DNA of 64,000 nt from Brasenia schreberi (lineage: Eukaryota > Streptophyta > Magnoliopsida > Nymphaeales > Cabombaceae): assembly GCA_036023115.1 (NCBI GenBank), contig JAYKKT010000059.1:2832001-2896000 (forward strand), written 5' to 3'. A program made the translations under genes and the position numbers. The notes under the pieces are model-generated. The model made no database searches. It saw nothing but the letters and a program-made list of their open reading frames with translations, and had not been told where the DNA came from. Shown here piece by piece: positions 25,101-40,100 of the stretch (position 1 is its first letter; the number at the start of each line of letters is the position of its first letter).

Positions 25101-28100
25101 GACCGGGAAGTCCCACCGGGCGTGCCAAATAAGTTGATGTGAATTTCGTTTTAAAGCTCACGTAGAGATTCAAAACTTAATCCAAAACTACAATTGCGCA
25201 AGAATGCCAGCTAGTTTGCTAAAACTAGTAAAGTTTTATAATTTTTTTGACTCTTTGACGATTGCGAGTAAGTGAACTCTTTTTACCATGAATCTTCTTG
25301 AACCGATGCTCAAGGATTGATCTAGTCGCTTTAAAAATTTGTTTGAGACTCGATAAGTTTTTAAAATCATATTTCAATTCCAATGAATTTTGCAAAAAAT
25401 CGTGAATCTAACTCTTGACTCAAAACACTTTTAAGTTTTGAAAAACATAAACTGGTTCTGTTTTCAGAGACTTGTTTTCTAATTTTTTGGGGCAGTTTTC
25501 GAACCTCCAAAAATCCTCAAAAATTTACAAAAAGTATTGTGGGATGTGGGGATTCGCAAACTATTTTTGTTTTGATTTTATGTGTTGTAGATATGTAAAA
25601 TTAAATATGAAAATGTCTCTTACTCTGGTATTTGGGACAGATCTGTGACAGAGGCACGGAGGCTTAGAAAAGAGATTGTATCTCAACAGCGAGATCTCTG
25701 ATTTTTATAAAATTGGTCCTCTGGAAAAGCTATGGATCTCAACTTTTCAATGGGAAAGTTTTCAATCAAAATGGTTCACTATAAAACAAAGTTATAGGAT
25801 TATTACCCAACCTCTGTTGCAGGGCATAAGATTTAAAGACTCTATTATGATTTCATTAGGTTTTCTCCGATTTTATTTATGGCCTTACACGATCTTAAAA
25901 TTCTTAAAAATTTTACAGCCAGTGGGTCTGTGTAGATTAGGTGTGCAAATTTTCATCGCATTCGGAGCATAGTATAAGATAAACTGAGTTTCAGTTTCTA
26001 GAAAATATGTGAATGCATTTTGATCGAATTAAAATGTAATCTATAACAATCAAAATATAAAGAACTGAAGTAATTGAAAGAAATTTTCAATGTAACATAA
26101 GCATAGAGGGGATTAGGGGATATAAGATCTTAATGTGTATTGGGGTAGAAGGAACTAAGTATCAAACACATAGAATGTGTCAACAAGAATAAAAGAAATT
26201 GGCAACATAACCCCTCAAATGTTATATCAATGATGGAGACATAAGCTCCTTAATTACAACCCCATTAAATTAAATGAAATATATTAAGAAAATACTGAAA
26301 AGAGAAGGGAAGAATGGACTTAAACTTGGAAGGAGCCTTCGGTGGCCGACGGATGATGGCCAACGGCTAGGGGGAACAAGTGGTGCCAGAGTTATCCGTA
26401 TCGTGGGCAACCACGATACGATACACTATCCCGTATCGTAAAACGGTGAATATCGCACCGTATTGTACGATTTTCAAAAAAAAAAATCAGATTTGTTTTT
26501 AAGGTTTTTGGCCTCTCTTCGCCTCTTTTCACTTCTCTCTAAGGCATCCTTCGATATGCTTGCTTGAGATTGACCCATGGGTCTTGCATCACATCAAAAG
26601 ACTACCGATTAATAGAATATTATTACTTTTCATGAAGATTTTTCACTAGATTTTTAAAGCAATCGAAGGATGCCTTAGAGAGAAGTGAAGAGAGGCTAGA
26701 AACCTTCAAAAAAAAATTTTGAATTTCTTTTTTGAAAAATAAAATAAAATAAAATTTGGACGTATCGCCCGTATCGTGGAGCCCAACGATACCCGATACG
26801 ATACGCGTTAGACAACAGTGGTTGTAACATGTACCTTCGTGAAAGGTAATGTTGTATTACTTTCAATTCAATATTGTTTAACTTTAGTCTTCAATTGTTA
26901 ATATTATTTACTAATTGTTTATCTTTGTTTGTCATAGGCAATTAAAAAAAGTAAATAGAGAAGAAAGTCAATTCGATCCAATAAGTTTGGATAATTTTGA
27001 TATATTAGAGGATTGGGTTATGGAAGACACTGAAGAAAATGCCCTCTTAACTAAAGAAGACATTGCCTGGATTAATTTGAAAGGAGCGCAACAACGATAT
27101 CAAAGAGATGAAGAATTTGATTTCTAAGAAGAAGGTGTCGCTAATGATGACGATGAGGATCTGCAACAAAGAGAAGATGAAGATTATTTAGTTGATGATC
27201 CTGATACAGTTTATAAAATGTAACTGTATTTCATTTTTTGGATTCAAAATATGTAAATTTGGATGCAATTGTTCAATGTTGAATGTTCAATCTGTACTAA
27301 ACTTACATTATATGAATTTAAAGCAATTACCTTATTTTTTTGGATTTTTTTTCGGATTTTTACTAATTTTATTGATTTTTCAATTAATTTTTGTATTATT
27401 TTAATATTAAAGTATGATACAATATGCCCGTATCGTGGAGCCCAACGATACGCGTCAGACAACACTACGCGGTGCCTCCTCCTTTTTCCTCTCGCCCTCT
27501 CTTGCTACAGGAATTTTCCTCTCTTTGATGCCTCTAATCAACCTCCCAAGGCTTCATTTTATAGCTTTTCAAGGAGGGCTATAGGACCTTAGGATAAAGT
27601 TTTGGGCTCATTATGGGAGACCCCATTTAAATCATCCATCCAAAATTTACAGATTTTAGAGGTGCACATGGGGCCTCATGGGACATGAGAGTGGTCCCCT
27701 CTTGACCCATGTGGGCTAGGTGCAGCCCACATGGCTCGGTTTTTCCTTTGGGCACGACTAGGTGAGCTAAGTCACCGAGAGTTTTAGAGCTGCACATGGG
27801 CCATATGGGAATGAAATCGGAACAGAGTATGCAAATCATGAACGCCTTGCAACAGAGGTTGGGTTATAATCCCATAACTTTGTTTGAAGTGAACCATTTT
27901 GATTGAAAACTTTCCCATTGAAAAGTTGAGATCCATAGACTTAAAGTGTTTTGAATCAAGAGTTAGATTCCCGTATTTTTGCAAAATTCACTGGAATTGA
28001 AATATGATTTTAAAAACTTACCAAGTCTCAAACAAATTTTTAAAGCGCCTAGATTGACCCTTGAGCTTCGATTCAAGAAGATTCATGGCGAAAAGAGTTC

Positions 28101-31100
28101 ACTTACTCGCAATCGTCAAAGAGTTGGAAAATTTATAAAACTTTGCTAGTTTTAGCAAACTAGCTGGCATGCTTACGCAATTGTAATTTTGGATTAAGTT
28201 TCGAGTCTTTACATAAGCTTTGAAACGAAATTCGCATCTACATCGAGCGTTAAATCGTCGCATTAAGCCAAGAGGTGTCGATGCGATGGAATCTTGCTAA
28301 TCCCATGACAAACAACCGAGGGCTCACAAGAGATCCCATCATTCACGAAAACCTAAGATGACCTTCAAATTTGAAGAGGATCGAGTACCTGAATCCTTCA
28401 CCATCAAGGATAGGAAGGCCCTCCAACAGATGGTAAAGGGCCGAATCAAAGAAAAGAGATCATTCACTATCCAATTTTCTACCTTCTGATTATAAAAAGG
28501 ATAGTGATGATGAAATACTGAGTTTCCATCAGTACGACAGAAATGGGAGCCCTTAATCACATCTCTAACTCTTTTCTAGGAGAGCTTACAAGAAAAAGAG
28601 GCATTCCTCTAAATGGGTTTACTAGTTCCCACATTCTCTAAAGGGAATGCAATGAAGTGGCGACTTCTTATGATTTAAGCCAATTAGCAAGTTTCAAGGA
28701 CTTAATTGTTTTATGCAAAGGTTTTTGCATAATGTGAAAGTCACACCCACTCTTAGCACTTTTAGAGATACTAAACAATCCCCTAACAAAGATGCACACA
28801 CATTCATCGTTAGGTGGAGGTCATTCTTCTCCCAAGTCAAAGACCACATTTCTGAACGATGTGCAGTGATGCTCACCCTTGAAAATTTCAAAACTGATTT
28901 TAAAGCACTCATCTCCTTCCACGAGATTTCAACTTTTCAAAAATTGATTAAAAAGGCTTCTCTTTGAAGCCAATTTAAAAAAAGGAGTTTACGAGGATAC
29001 GTAGAAGGGAAAATTTCGTTAAAACCGAGTTTGAAAAACCCAGAGCAACCTTCACCGGAAGGAGGAGTGAAAACTCAAAAAGTGGCTGATTAGAGCCGAA
29101 TTCGATCGCGGACCCTCTAAGTCCTCCAAACAAAAATATTTTGAAAAAAGACAAGAAAATGAGAAAAAAGACAATACACTCACCTAGGACAACCACTCAT
29201 GGAAGTCCTAGAAATATTGTTGGCACAAGGTCTAGTGAATCTTCTGGCAATTCCCGAAGGGGCACCCCCTATGCAAGACGGTTCCCACATTGTTTCTTTT
29301 GATGTTTCGGGTTTTCAAAATTTCTTTTTGAAAGGGAGACTCCTTTTGGTCCATAAAGAGGGTTTTCCACTTCTTGCATATGACCTTACAAATGTGATTA
29401 ATGTAGTTTGGTTTTAGGAACTATAGGATTGTCAGTTTTCAACACCTCCTAGACAAGCACATGTCAACAAGCATGCACGTGTACAAAGTTTGATACTGTG
29501 TGTGCATGTTTGAAAACTTTTCCTATTGCTGGCCTCAACAATTTGTACTGCAAAATTTCAACGTCGATTAATGTATTGAATACCATCACAGGTACCCTAG
29601 AAATTACGATTAGAAGATACTCAAAAACTTCATGAAACAACATATGATTTTGGGTAAGGTAATGAAGAGAGGCCAAAGGCTAACACAGACATGCAGCTTC
29701 CTCGGAAACAGCTTCTTGAGGGGGTGTTGAAATTCGCACGAAAACGCAACGAATCATGAGAAAAAATGAAAAAGAATATGAACAAAAAATGGTGGAGATT
29801 AGAGGAAGGGGCTCGCCCTCCAATAGAACCCCTACTCTTTCTCTCTCTCTATTAATAAGAATCCTTCACCTAATACAAGTTGTCCATAACTTATTAAACA
29901 TAAATGACTAAAATACCCTTAGTGATAAGGGCTATTACAATAATACATAAAATCTGCAGAATTACTAAAAATACTAAATTATCGTATTCTTCACCACCCC
30001 TTTGGGAATGAGATAATTTGAACACCAAACTTACAAAACCAACTAGGTAAAAGCAAGAACATTGGTTAATCATCTCAAGAGCATATTCCAATTTTCACTA
30101 TAAACGAAAAACGAGTTACATCCAACAAGCAGTCCTATTCCGCCACAGATGCGGCCACGGACTTTCTGCGGCTGTTGGTTTCTTCTCTTCATGTTGTGAT
30201 TGGGCAACAACATTTTACCCTCTTTTGGTAACATTGTCATAGTTCAGGCGTGAATTCGTTTAGTAAGTGGAAAACAAGTCTCAAATATAAATGAAAAATC
30301 AAAACTTATGTAATTAAGAGGATGCAGTAGATTCATTTTCCCAGATGATCAAACAAGCATTATCATAAACATACCTTATTTGCAACTTCAACATAAAGAT
30401 ATTCATCGCTGAATGGTGCCAGGTGTATCCTGGAGGAAAACATAACATAAAGCATCATGGACCAGACCAGGAAAACCGAAATGAGGTACTTTAAGAAGTA
30501 TTGCATAAGCTGAACAAACAACGCCATTGCAACTTCAAGATATAAACATGTTCAACAGGACTCTGCTAAGTCCAGGATTTGACTCGACCAACTCTTAATT
30601 TATAGTTAGGATAATCTGTTACTTTATCACAAGGTATCGGTGTGGCTCAGACTTTGGTAATTTCTCAGCAGGAATCAACATCCAAGTGTCACCCAACCTC
30701 TCTCTCTCTCATATGTGTCTGTGCCAATATAAAATTGTGGCAATACAAGACTGTTTGTACCGTTTGTTTGCGCCGATGTAAAATTGTGGAAATGGATGGA
30801 CAAGCTTTTCCAGTATTTGTGAAAAACAAAAGTACAATCATTTACAAAAATCTAAACTTCATCAAAGCTTAGAGGTGAAGTGAAGTGGTCTAAGATAAGA
30901 TAAGGCGAAGAGGATGGGCCTCCTTACAAATTGCATTATGCCAAAAAAGACTAATGAAACCTTCGAGACTACTTATAAGAAAGCAAAGAAAGAAGTAAAA
31001 AATATCGTTAGTTAAGAAAAAACTCGAATTTAGAAGGATCTATAAAGCTCAACTGAAAAGGTAAAGAGATATTTTTAGGATAGCTAAAATTAGAAATAAG

Positions 31101-34100
31101 AAAACTAACGATCTAACTTTTGTTAGATGCATCAAAGATGAGGACAAGAAGATTCTACTAGCAAGTGATCATATAACAAATAGATGAAAAAATTATTTTC
31201 ATAATATTTTAAACAAAAATATAAGTGTTAATATTAACTTAAGAGAGCTAATCAAAGTAGAAGAATATATAAACTGTAATTTTTATTAACATATTCAAAA
31301 AGAATGAAGTCAAAGAAGCTATTAAACTTATGAGAGTTAGTAAATCTATATGACTACACAAAATTCTTATAGAAATATTAAAAATCCTAAAAAAGATGGT
31401 ATTACTTGGCTTATAAGATTATTTAATAAAATACGGGAAAACCAAAAGATGTTTAAAGAATAGAAGAAGAGTAATAATTATACCATATACAAGAACAAGG
31501 GAGACATTTGTGCAAATTAACAAGTCATAACAATACTATGAAATTAAGGGAAATAATTATTAAATGTTGCTTGAGACAAATATCGAGAATAAAGGAGAAC
31601 CAATTTGGATTCATGTAAGGAAGATCTCCAATTAAGGCTATTCATCTATTGTGATGTCTTATAAAACATTTTACAACAAAAAAGAAAAAACTTCACATGG
31701 TATTAATTGTTCTAGAAACAACTTATGATAAGATGCCAAGAGATATTCTTTAGAGAACTTTAAAAAAAGAGATATCTCATTGACATACATCAATCTTATA
31801 ACAGATATTATAATAGTTATAAACACCCAAAAATTTTCAAAAGACTTTTTTAGAATTTTTGTTTTTTGAAGAAAAATTATAGTTATGGGTCTTTTAAGGT
31901 TTTTTAAACACACCTTAAACGAACTCATTTCGGCACCAAAATTTTATAAGAACTTCAAAATAACGGTACTTTGAATCCCTTTAAAAAAAACAATTTTAAC
32001 AAAACCAAAAAGTGACCACTCTGCCCTCAAAGCCAAATAAGTGGGATTTTGAAGTTTCAAATGGTTTTTTTTTTTAAAGAATGGTTTCAAATATTTTTTT
32101 TCAAAGAAACAAATAAGAATGGAAATGGGACATTAAAAACCAAACTCACAAAATATTTGCGAAATAACAATTTTACAAATTGAAATTTGAAAAGAAAACA
32201 AATCCAAAACAAGACCCCAAAGACTTTCTCGATCGAGGATAGTCCTACACCAAACGACCCTACACCCATCAAAGAGTTAAAGCGGTCAAAAACGGTAAAA
32301 TGACTAACTCACGGAGCAAAATCAAGTCACTCATTCAAACAACACTGGGATGAGACTTAGTTGTATTCCAAAAAAGATATTTTAAGATTTCATTAAAATT
32401 AGATGTTTTCAAATATATCTTAAAAGAAATTATTTTAAAGAATAAAAAAGAAAACATTCAAAACCATAAAGTGAAATCCTACCCAAAAAAGGGACCCGAT
32501 CAAATGGAGCAAGATCTTAAGCAATCATCCTCGTCAAGATGAAAAGCAAAAAGAATTCGCCCGAAAGAAATGGAATTCGAAGAGGCACACATCCAATCAA
32601 ATACAGTGAAGGCAGGTTGCACCAAAGGAAACAGACTTGCATCAAGGGAGATGGACAGTACAAGCCAAAACAAGTGGACCAAGGTTGGGTTGCTTAGCCA
32701 AGACTGCACCAAATGGAGGCAAGCTCCACTTAGCCAAGAATGCACCAAAGGGGGGCAGGTTGCACCTAGCCAAAATGGACTGTACCATGGCCATGGCCCA
32801 CTACAACATGGGACGAGTTGCACCAAAGGTCAGCTTTGACAAAAACCGTGGACCACCCATGTGATCTCATGTGACCAGCACCAACAACTTGGATTGGGTC
32901 AAACAAGAACCAGACCCAATTCGTGGAAGCTTCTAGGGAGATGCCAAGGAATATCCCTTCCCTACAATCCCAAGAACTCTATAGACATCTCAAGAACTCT
33001 ATAAATTCTTTCAGAGGAAGGAAAGACTGAGAGAAGAGTTCCACCAAAGAGAGGAGAGAGAGAGAGAGAGAGAGAAGGGTGAAGAAGGAGGCCAGCCCCT
33101 TAGCGATCGCCCAAGGAGAAGTCTCCCAAGAAGTCTTAAGTCGCCGACCGGCCAGGTTCTTCCTCATCTCCTTGTTGAGTTGTTTCTCAATTCAATATCA
33201 TTTTATTTGTAATATTTGGGGGTCATGGCCTCCAATTCATTGTAATAATCAAGGAGTGCTGCAAATTCATGCCAAGGATCATCGGTAAGAGGCCGTCTAA
33301 TTTGTTTGAGATTTAGTTTCTTCTACCCAATACAGGTCATATCTTATACTCTCGCATCTCATCTATGCTTAATTATAAATCATTTCTTCTACCATTTCTT
33401 GATTGTTGGATTTCTTCAAATTTAAATCACGAAGCCATAAAAGGGACATTAGAATCCAAGTTTTAAATGCAATGATATGAGTATGAAAATCACTCCGATG
33501 GTGAATTAAATATCCATATATGTAGGAACGGGCAAGGGGTTACGATCGCATATATATCTAAGAGAGCTATACTCCTTGAGAGAAATACCCCAGAATTTTA
33601 TATGTAAATAAGCTACCTCCCCAAATAGACACAAGTCCTCAACATAAATTTCTTTCGAAGCATCATTAGTTTTTAAAAAGAAAAATCTAATTTCAACATT
33701 ATGCATAAATCGTGTCTCATGTCCCACTTTTCAAGTCTTCGTCCATGATCGAAATATTCTGAAATTCGGTCTGAACATTGTACACACTGGTTAACATCCA
33801 GTAAAATTTTCAAGAATTTTGGACACGAGTCACGCTGAGAATAAAATCATTAAAAACAGAACTCAACCTGAAAACAGGATCAGTCTGCGCTAAAAATCTC
33901 TCAACAAACCTTGGGTAAAAGTCTAATACCCCTCTCCGTAGACACCCAAAAATCGTGAAAATGGTTTCGTTGGAAAGCTAACTTCAATAGTTTTCAACCT
34001 AACCAATTTCATAAAAATCTAAATTCTACGTATAAAGATACATGCATTTTACATATCCTCTATATTTCTGTGAAAGTTTCTCAATTTCAGGATAACATTG

Positions 34101-37100
34101 GTGAGGAATCTTCTCAAATTTAATTATGATCATCCAATAAACCAAAAACATAAACAAAAATATCCAATAAAGCTTCATACTCAGGTCTTCCTTAAGTAAA
34201 ATTTTCGAGATTTTTGGATCCCCAGAAAACAACAAAAAAAGTTTTAAAAACCCTTATGTTGGAAACATAACCGATTTTGTTTTTTAGACCATCAACTCAT
34301 TTTTCCAGGTAAAAGAACATGCTCGTTTTGGAAAATCGGCTTTGATTGAAAAATTGTTTCGAAAAATCCCGGATCATAAAATTCTCTTCTTAAGCGTCTA
34401 GGCTAACCCTTGTGTGTTGGTTCAAGAAGGCTTGCGTTGATAAGAATTCGCATGTCCACAATCGCCTAAAAGTCAGAAAATTACTTTGCAATTAGTGTGA
34501 ACCGTATCAAATGCATTATCGATGACACTTCCATGAAATTCCATTGGAGAATGGCATACCTCTTTGTCCTTTCCACTTATACTCGCATGATTTGGGAAGG
34601 GCTCTTTGAACACACCTTGAGAGGGCTCTGATACCTTTGAGATGTGGAGCTTCCCCTGCTCTATAAGTCCTCAATTTAACCCGTTATGTCTCATGGTTGT
34701 GAGTGTTAGGTAGTTAATTATCAACATGCATGAAAGATATCCACGAAACTCCGATAAAGTGCTCATATGGATGTGCGGTCACAACAATGAGGTTATTAGA
34801 AACAAATTAGGAGTGGCACCAATAGATGACAGAACGAGAGAAAATTGTTTGAGATGTTTTGGACACATAGAAAGATTGACCAAAGGAAACTCCGATAAGA
34901 AGGTACGACAAACTAGATTATGAAAATGTTAAGAGGAATAGGAAGATCACAAAAATATTGAAAGCAAACAATAAAGAATTATTTAACTTAGAGTTTGCCG
35001 TTAGCATGATCGACCTCTATGGAAACAAAGAATCCATGTAGCCGACCCCATCTAGTACGGGAAAAGGCTTAGTTGTTGTAATAGAAATCAAAACTCCATT
35101 AATTTCCAAAATCCCCACATCAATACACTATAAAATATTTGGTTTTACTTAAAGGCCAACACCACAAGACCTGATAAAGAGTTCAAGCAATCTAAGTTAC
35201 ACAGACACTTCTAAGGGGTGGAGTGTCAACCTCGACACTGGTGCGACACCGACACCGTGTCGGTAAGGCATGGCCAAAAAAAAATTTTTGCAAAAAAAAA
35301 AATAATAATTTTGTAACTCACGGATAAATGGGTCCGAATAATGAAGATTGATTTATGTATTATGATGAAATTAGTAGTTATTTACCATTTATATGTTTTG
35401 CTTTAATATAAAGTTGTGTACTTGCTATTGTAGTTGTATATAATATTAGCTTGAATGATTTTAGGTGCGAACAATTGGTTTCTTATTACTCAATCTTATT
35501 GGATTCTTGACTCCATACTGTATGCCTTTGCACAGAATAATCTCTCCCACCAAACACATTTAAAGACCAGGAACATTGCCAGATCAATAGAACAGAAGAG
35601 TACGACATCACTAGTGGATCCTAGCACAAATACTAGTATATGTTATATACTACAAAAGATCTCGAAACTCTTTGAATCCATAACTTGGTGAGGAAACTTG
35701 CTAATTGATATCCACGTGCACTCAAAATTAGCAAATACTAGTTGTATTATGATTGATTTATGTAGCTTGAATATTATATATAATATTATATACCCTAGCC
35801 GTGTCGCCGTACCCAAAATTTTTGAAATTTGCCGTATCCCGCACCCGTGTGACATAGCAAGCAAGACCAAGTTTATGTCAATAAAACTCGGGTTGTATGA
35901 AATACCATTTTGATCCTCCTCATGCTAGGATATGTTGGCAGTATTACAATAAGATATTTATAACATTGAACATTCTAAATAATCACGATATTATTCCACC
36001 TTTTAGAAGCCTGACTACTTCTGTAATTTATACCAACTTCTTTGTTTTGCACCTTAATTTTCGTTTCCGTTTACACTTTACAGACAGTTATAAATACATT
36101 TTTTCTCTTTTCCTTTTCTCATAATAGACATAATTTAACAAATAGCATATGCTCAGGCACAAACAACTGCATACACCGACACTCACATATTCATAAGTAG
36201 ATGAGGTACTCCAGAAATAAATTAAATGCAACCAATTAAATGCAGTTAATGTTCATTAGAAAACATGAGATTTCTATGAAGTGGTGAAACACACCTGCCA
36301 AGTGTTGGAAACATTTTACCATTGGGAGCAAGGAACCGATCTCTTGCTATCACATATGACTCCAACATCCTCTCGTTGATTAACAAAGTGCCTGTAACAC
36401 GTTTTCATTAATCCAATTGGCAAGCAAAAGAACTTAGGTAGAACAAAAATAAAAGGGTGGTAAAGGTGCCAGTAACGGCGGTAAGTAATAGGCATGACAT
36501 GTTAGATTCAAAAGCGTATGATGCTTAGCATCCTGTTATGTGCTTCAGTAAAGAGGGCACAATACCTATTAAGTTTAAAAGAAAGAGGAATGGCACACCT
36601 GACAACATTATGTATTATTCTGATACAAAAGCACATGGTAGAGAAAAAGCATCGATGGCAAATAGCATATGGAGACAACGAAGTACACTTCTAGCGCTAG
36701 AAGAGCTACAGGGAGGTAAATTACTAGCTGAGAGATGACAATGAAACATAAGATCAAATTCCTCCTTATAGTTTAGAAGGTTTTGCGCTTATTTGCAAAG
36801 TGTAAGCACAGAAAAATAGTCACCAGTGATTTGAAACTTTTGGTAACACAAGAGAGTGAAATAGGGAAAAAGAAAAGTTTTTCCCAGCCTCAAAAAGTGC
36901 AATCACTATGAGAAATCAAAATATCAATGAATAGAGGTGTTGCAATGTCTAACTCCTATTTTTGTATCCGAAGTGCATCCGACTTCTTCAGTACCACAAA
37001 AGAAAAGGAGTATAATTGTCATCGCTTCTTCAAAAGCAGTGAGACAAGGGCATATACAAGAGCAGTCTAACTAAAGCATATGACTAAGAGTGAATCATGC

Positions 37101-40100
37101 ATGAAATAGGAGTTAGAAATCACTGCTTGAACTTCTAGATTCACAAATAACCAAACCATATTGAGCATAAATACCCATAGGCTCCGAGATTAAAATATCT
37201 GCCTTCTCAGGCAATTCCACCTCTTCGACTTTCCCTTTAATTACCTGTGGTTTCATGAGTACACATGCTTAAGTAATTCACACAACACGATCAAGAATAC
37301 AATGAATTGCTTAAAAGCAAATTCTCTGGAATAAGTTAACCGTTATTTTCTGCTCCAGCGAAGGATTCCCAGAGATAAGTTTGCGTGCATATTCTACCAT
37401 ATTAGATGCCTCCACAGCATAAACATGCTTTGCTCCGGCCTGCACAATAAAACTTACTAGTGTGATGACTTCCAGGATATGTGTAATCTAAATAATACCT
37501 ATCAAACAGAATGCACTTTATAACTCCAGAACCCAGAAAGAACATACCTGAGCAGCAAATAAGGAAAGAATACCACTGCCAGCACCAACGTCAACCACTA
37601 CACGATCATGAAAACAAATATGGTTCTCGATCACAGCAGCATAATACGTGCCTACAGAACAAGGAAGTCACATTATGATGGGAGAAAAACAATTAGCAAC
37701 ATACATGTGAAACAAAGAGGCCAAAAATGAATATCTGGAGTTTCAGAATCATGTTTTACATTTAAAAGCATTTTACACTTTCTCCTAAAAGAAAGAAAAA
37801 GAATGAAGATAAAGCAAGAGGAAGGGAAAACATAAAATCGATATTAAACTTATAAACCTGTCCTCACAAAATCTTGCAACATGTTTTGCTGGTGCAGGAG
37901 TTGTCCATAATAATGAAAATACATTTTGGCTGACGCTGCCTCAATTTTTTCATCAAACTTGCTTCTTCTAGTCAACATCATCGCCTTTTCCAACTCTGAT
38001 CCTGAACCAAGAGATATCGTTAGCATGTCCCAGATGGCACATCAATTATTGCTCAACACAGGCCCAATTTCCACCTACATGCATGCACCCCTGAAACCCG
38101 CAAAAGAATAAAAATATATAGATTATTTTTTTCAAAATAGATATACATCAAAAGTAAAGTGCCCAACATCCGTCATCTTCTGCTTACCATACTTCTACAA
38201 ACAATATTCAGCTCAAAAAACAGTAGAAGACAAAGTTCTGGGAGAACTTCAAAATCATAACCAACTATCAGCATCATTTATTGGTAATATTATATGAAAA
38301 CAGTGTTCCCTTAACGATACTTCTACAAAAAATATTCAGCTTATGGAACAGGAAAAGCAAAACCCATGGAGAACTCCAAAATCATAACTCTCAGCATCAA
38401 TTATTGGAAGTTACATGAAAAGAGTGTTTTGAAGTTCTTATTCACTATGATAATAAGCTGACTCAAATATATCCAGTATTTCTTTGGAGCTGCCTGTTCT
38501 CAACAGGATAGCATGCAGAGTATATGATACAGTTTAGAACAGAAGGTTGTGGCACCAGCTTCATGCAAGATTAATTAGAGTCAAACTAATGACTTGATAT
38601 TACTCAAATGACACTGGTAGATACCAGCAACAAATAACATACCAGTTACTTCATGACTAGTTACATTCTTCCATTGTTCAAATGCAAGATGGAAGGAACT
38701 GCTTTCATCTTCTGTACTAAAGGTGATTGTAATTGCTCGAGAGAAAGCCCTCTGATCAACATTTGAAAAAGAACCAGAGAAAGTAGGAAATGTAAATTGT
38801 GATGGCAAAGCAATTGGTAGAACATAAACGGAAACATAATTTGTTGAAAATCATAGAAAACAATCACTCAGAAAACATCATCATCAACAACAACAACAAC
38901 TAAGCCTTTTCCCATACTAGATGGGGTCGGCTACTAAGAAAACATCAATCAAACTAAAAAAAGAAAATCAAATCAGACATAAAACCTAAATGATACACTT
39001 GAACCTAGTGCTAATTATTGATATGCAGCACATTCAGTTGTCAAGAAGATCGAACCAATCAAACATCAGAAATGCATGAAAAATGGTCCAAGTTATCATC
39101 AACTACGTTAGATTTCAGTAGTATATCCATACAACACCAATTCCCTGAAAAACTCCATGATAGAATGGAGCCTTCTTTTACCTTGTCATTGCCAATTATG
39201 AATCCCACAAATGCTATGGGCTATAAGCCTCCATATGTCAGGCAAACGTAACAAGTCAGAGGAGACGAGCACAGAGCATCTTGCAGAAAGATCACCCTGC
39301 CTCAAGAGTCAATAAGAAAATTATAATTCCAATTTTTCTAGAAAAAAATAATAATATCAAGTTTATGAAATTCCTCGCAAATTATCAAAGTAATTTGTCT
39401 AATCTACCTTCACAGGATTGTGGTTTTGAAAAAATGGTTTTCAAGCTACTAGTTTCGCCTTGGCAGCTTACTAAACCGAAAGTTTTGCAGTTCATACCCA
39501 AATTTGGTTGTGTGAAAGAGAAAGGTTAAGACAAAATCAAATAACTAAACAAGTCCTCAAGTGCAATAATGCCCAACTCTTATAATAGGGGTCTGCCTAA
39601 TGAGAAACAGATTTCCTTGAACCTAGATTGTCATTTCCACGAAGATTTGGGAACAGCAGTTTGTGGCACGGATTCGTACAATATGGTTTGCATTTTATTG
39701 ACCTGCAAGAACATCAATTCCCCCTGGATCAGAAGAAAAAATTAGACGCATTTGCTACATCTTACAACAAACTTTGACATCCAAATAACCAAAACATGTC
39801 CTTTTTCCAGCACCTTCCAAAGTGGATTCATAAAGGCATTCCATCACCATCACATGAAATGAAATCATTCGTGGAATGTGGAACCGCATAACAATGAATT
39901 CCATCCATAAAGGCGGTAAACTGGGAAACACCTTATTTGTATCCAAACCGTCACTACTAATGGCAGTCACCACTTTGTGCCTTTGTGGCGTCCAACAATG
40001 GTGGCGAGCTTCCATCACTACTCATAGCAGCCAACAACATCATTGGCAAGCTTATAGCCTTCTACCATTTGCTTGGAAGAGACATTCTTTAACCTTCTTA

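Noticed and set aside
21124..30242. One simple LTR retrotransposon of 9.1 kb
   Set aside because: The direct repeats fit, but no target duplication or matching pol genes were found and the interior holds oppositely oriented elements, so nested insertions are more likely.
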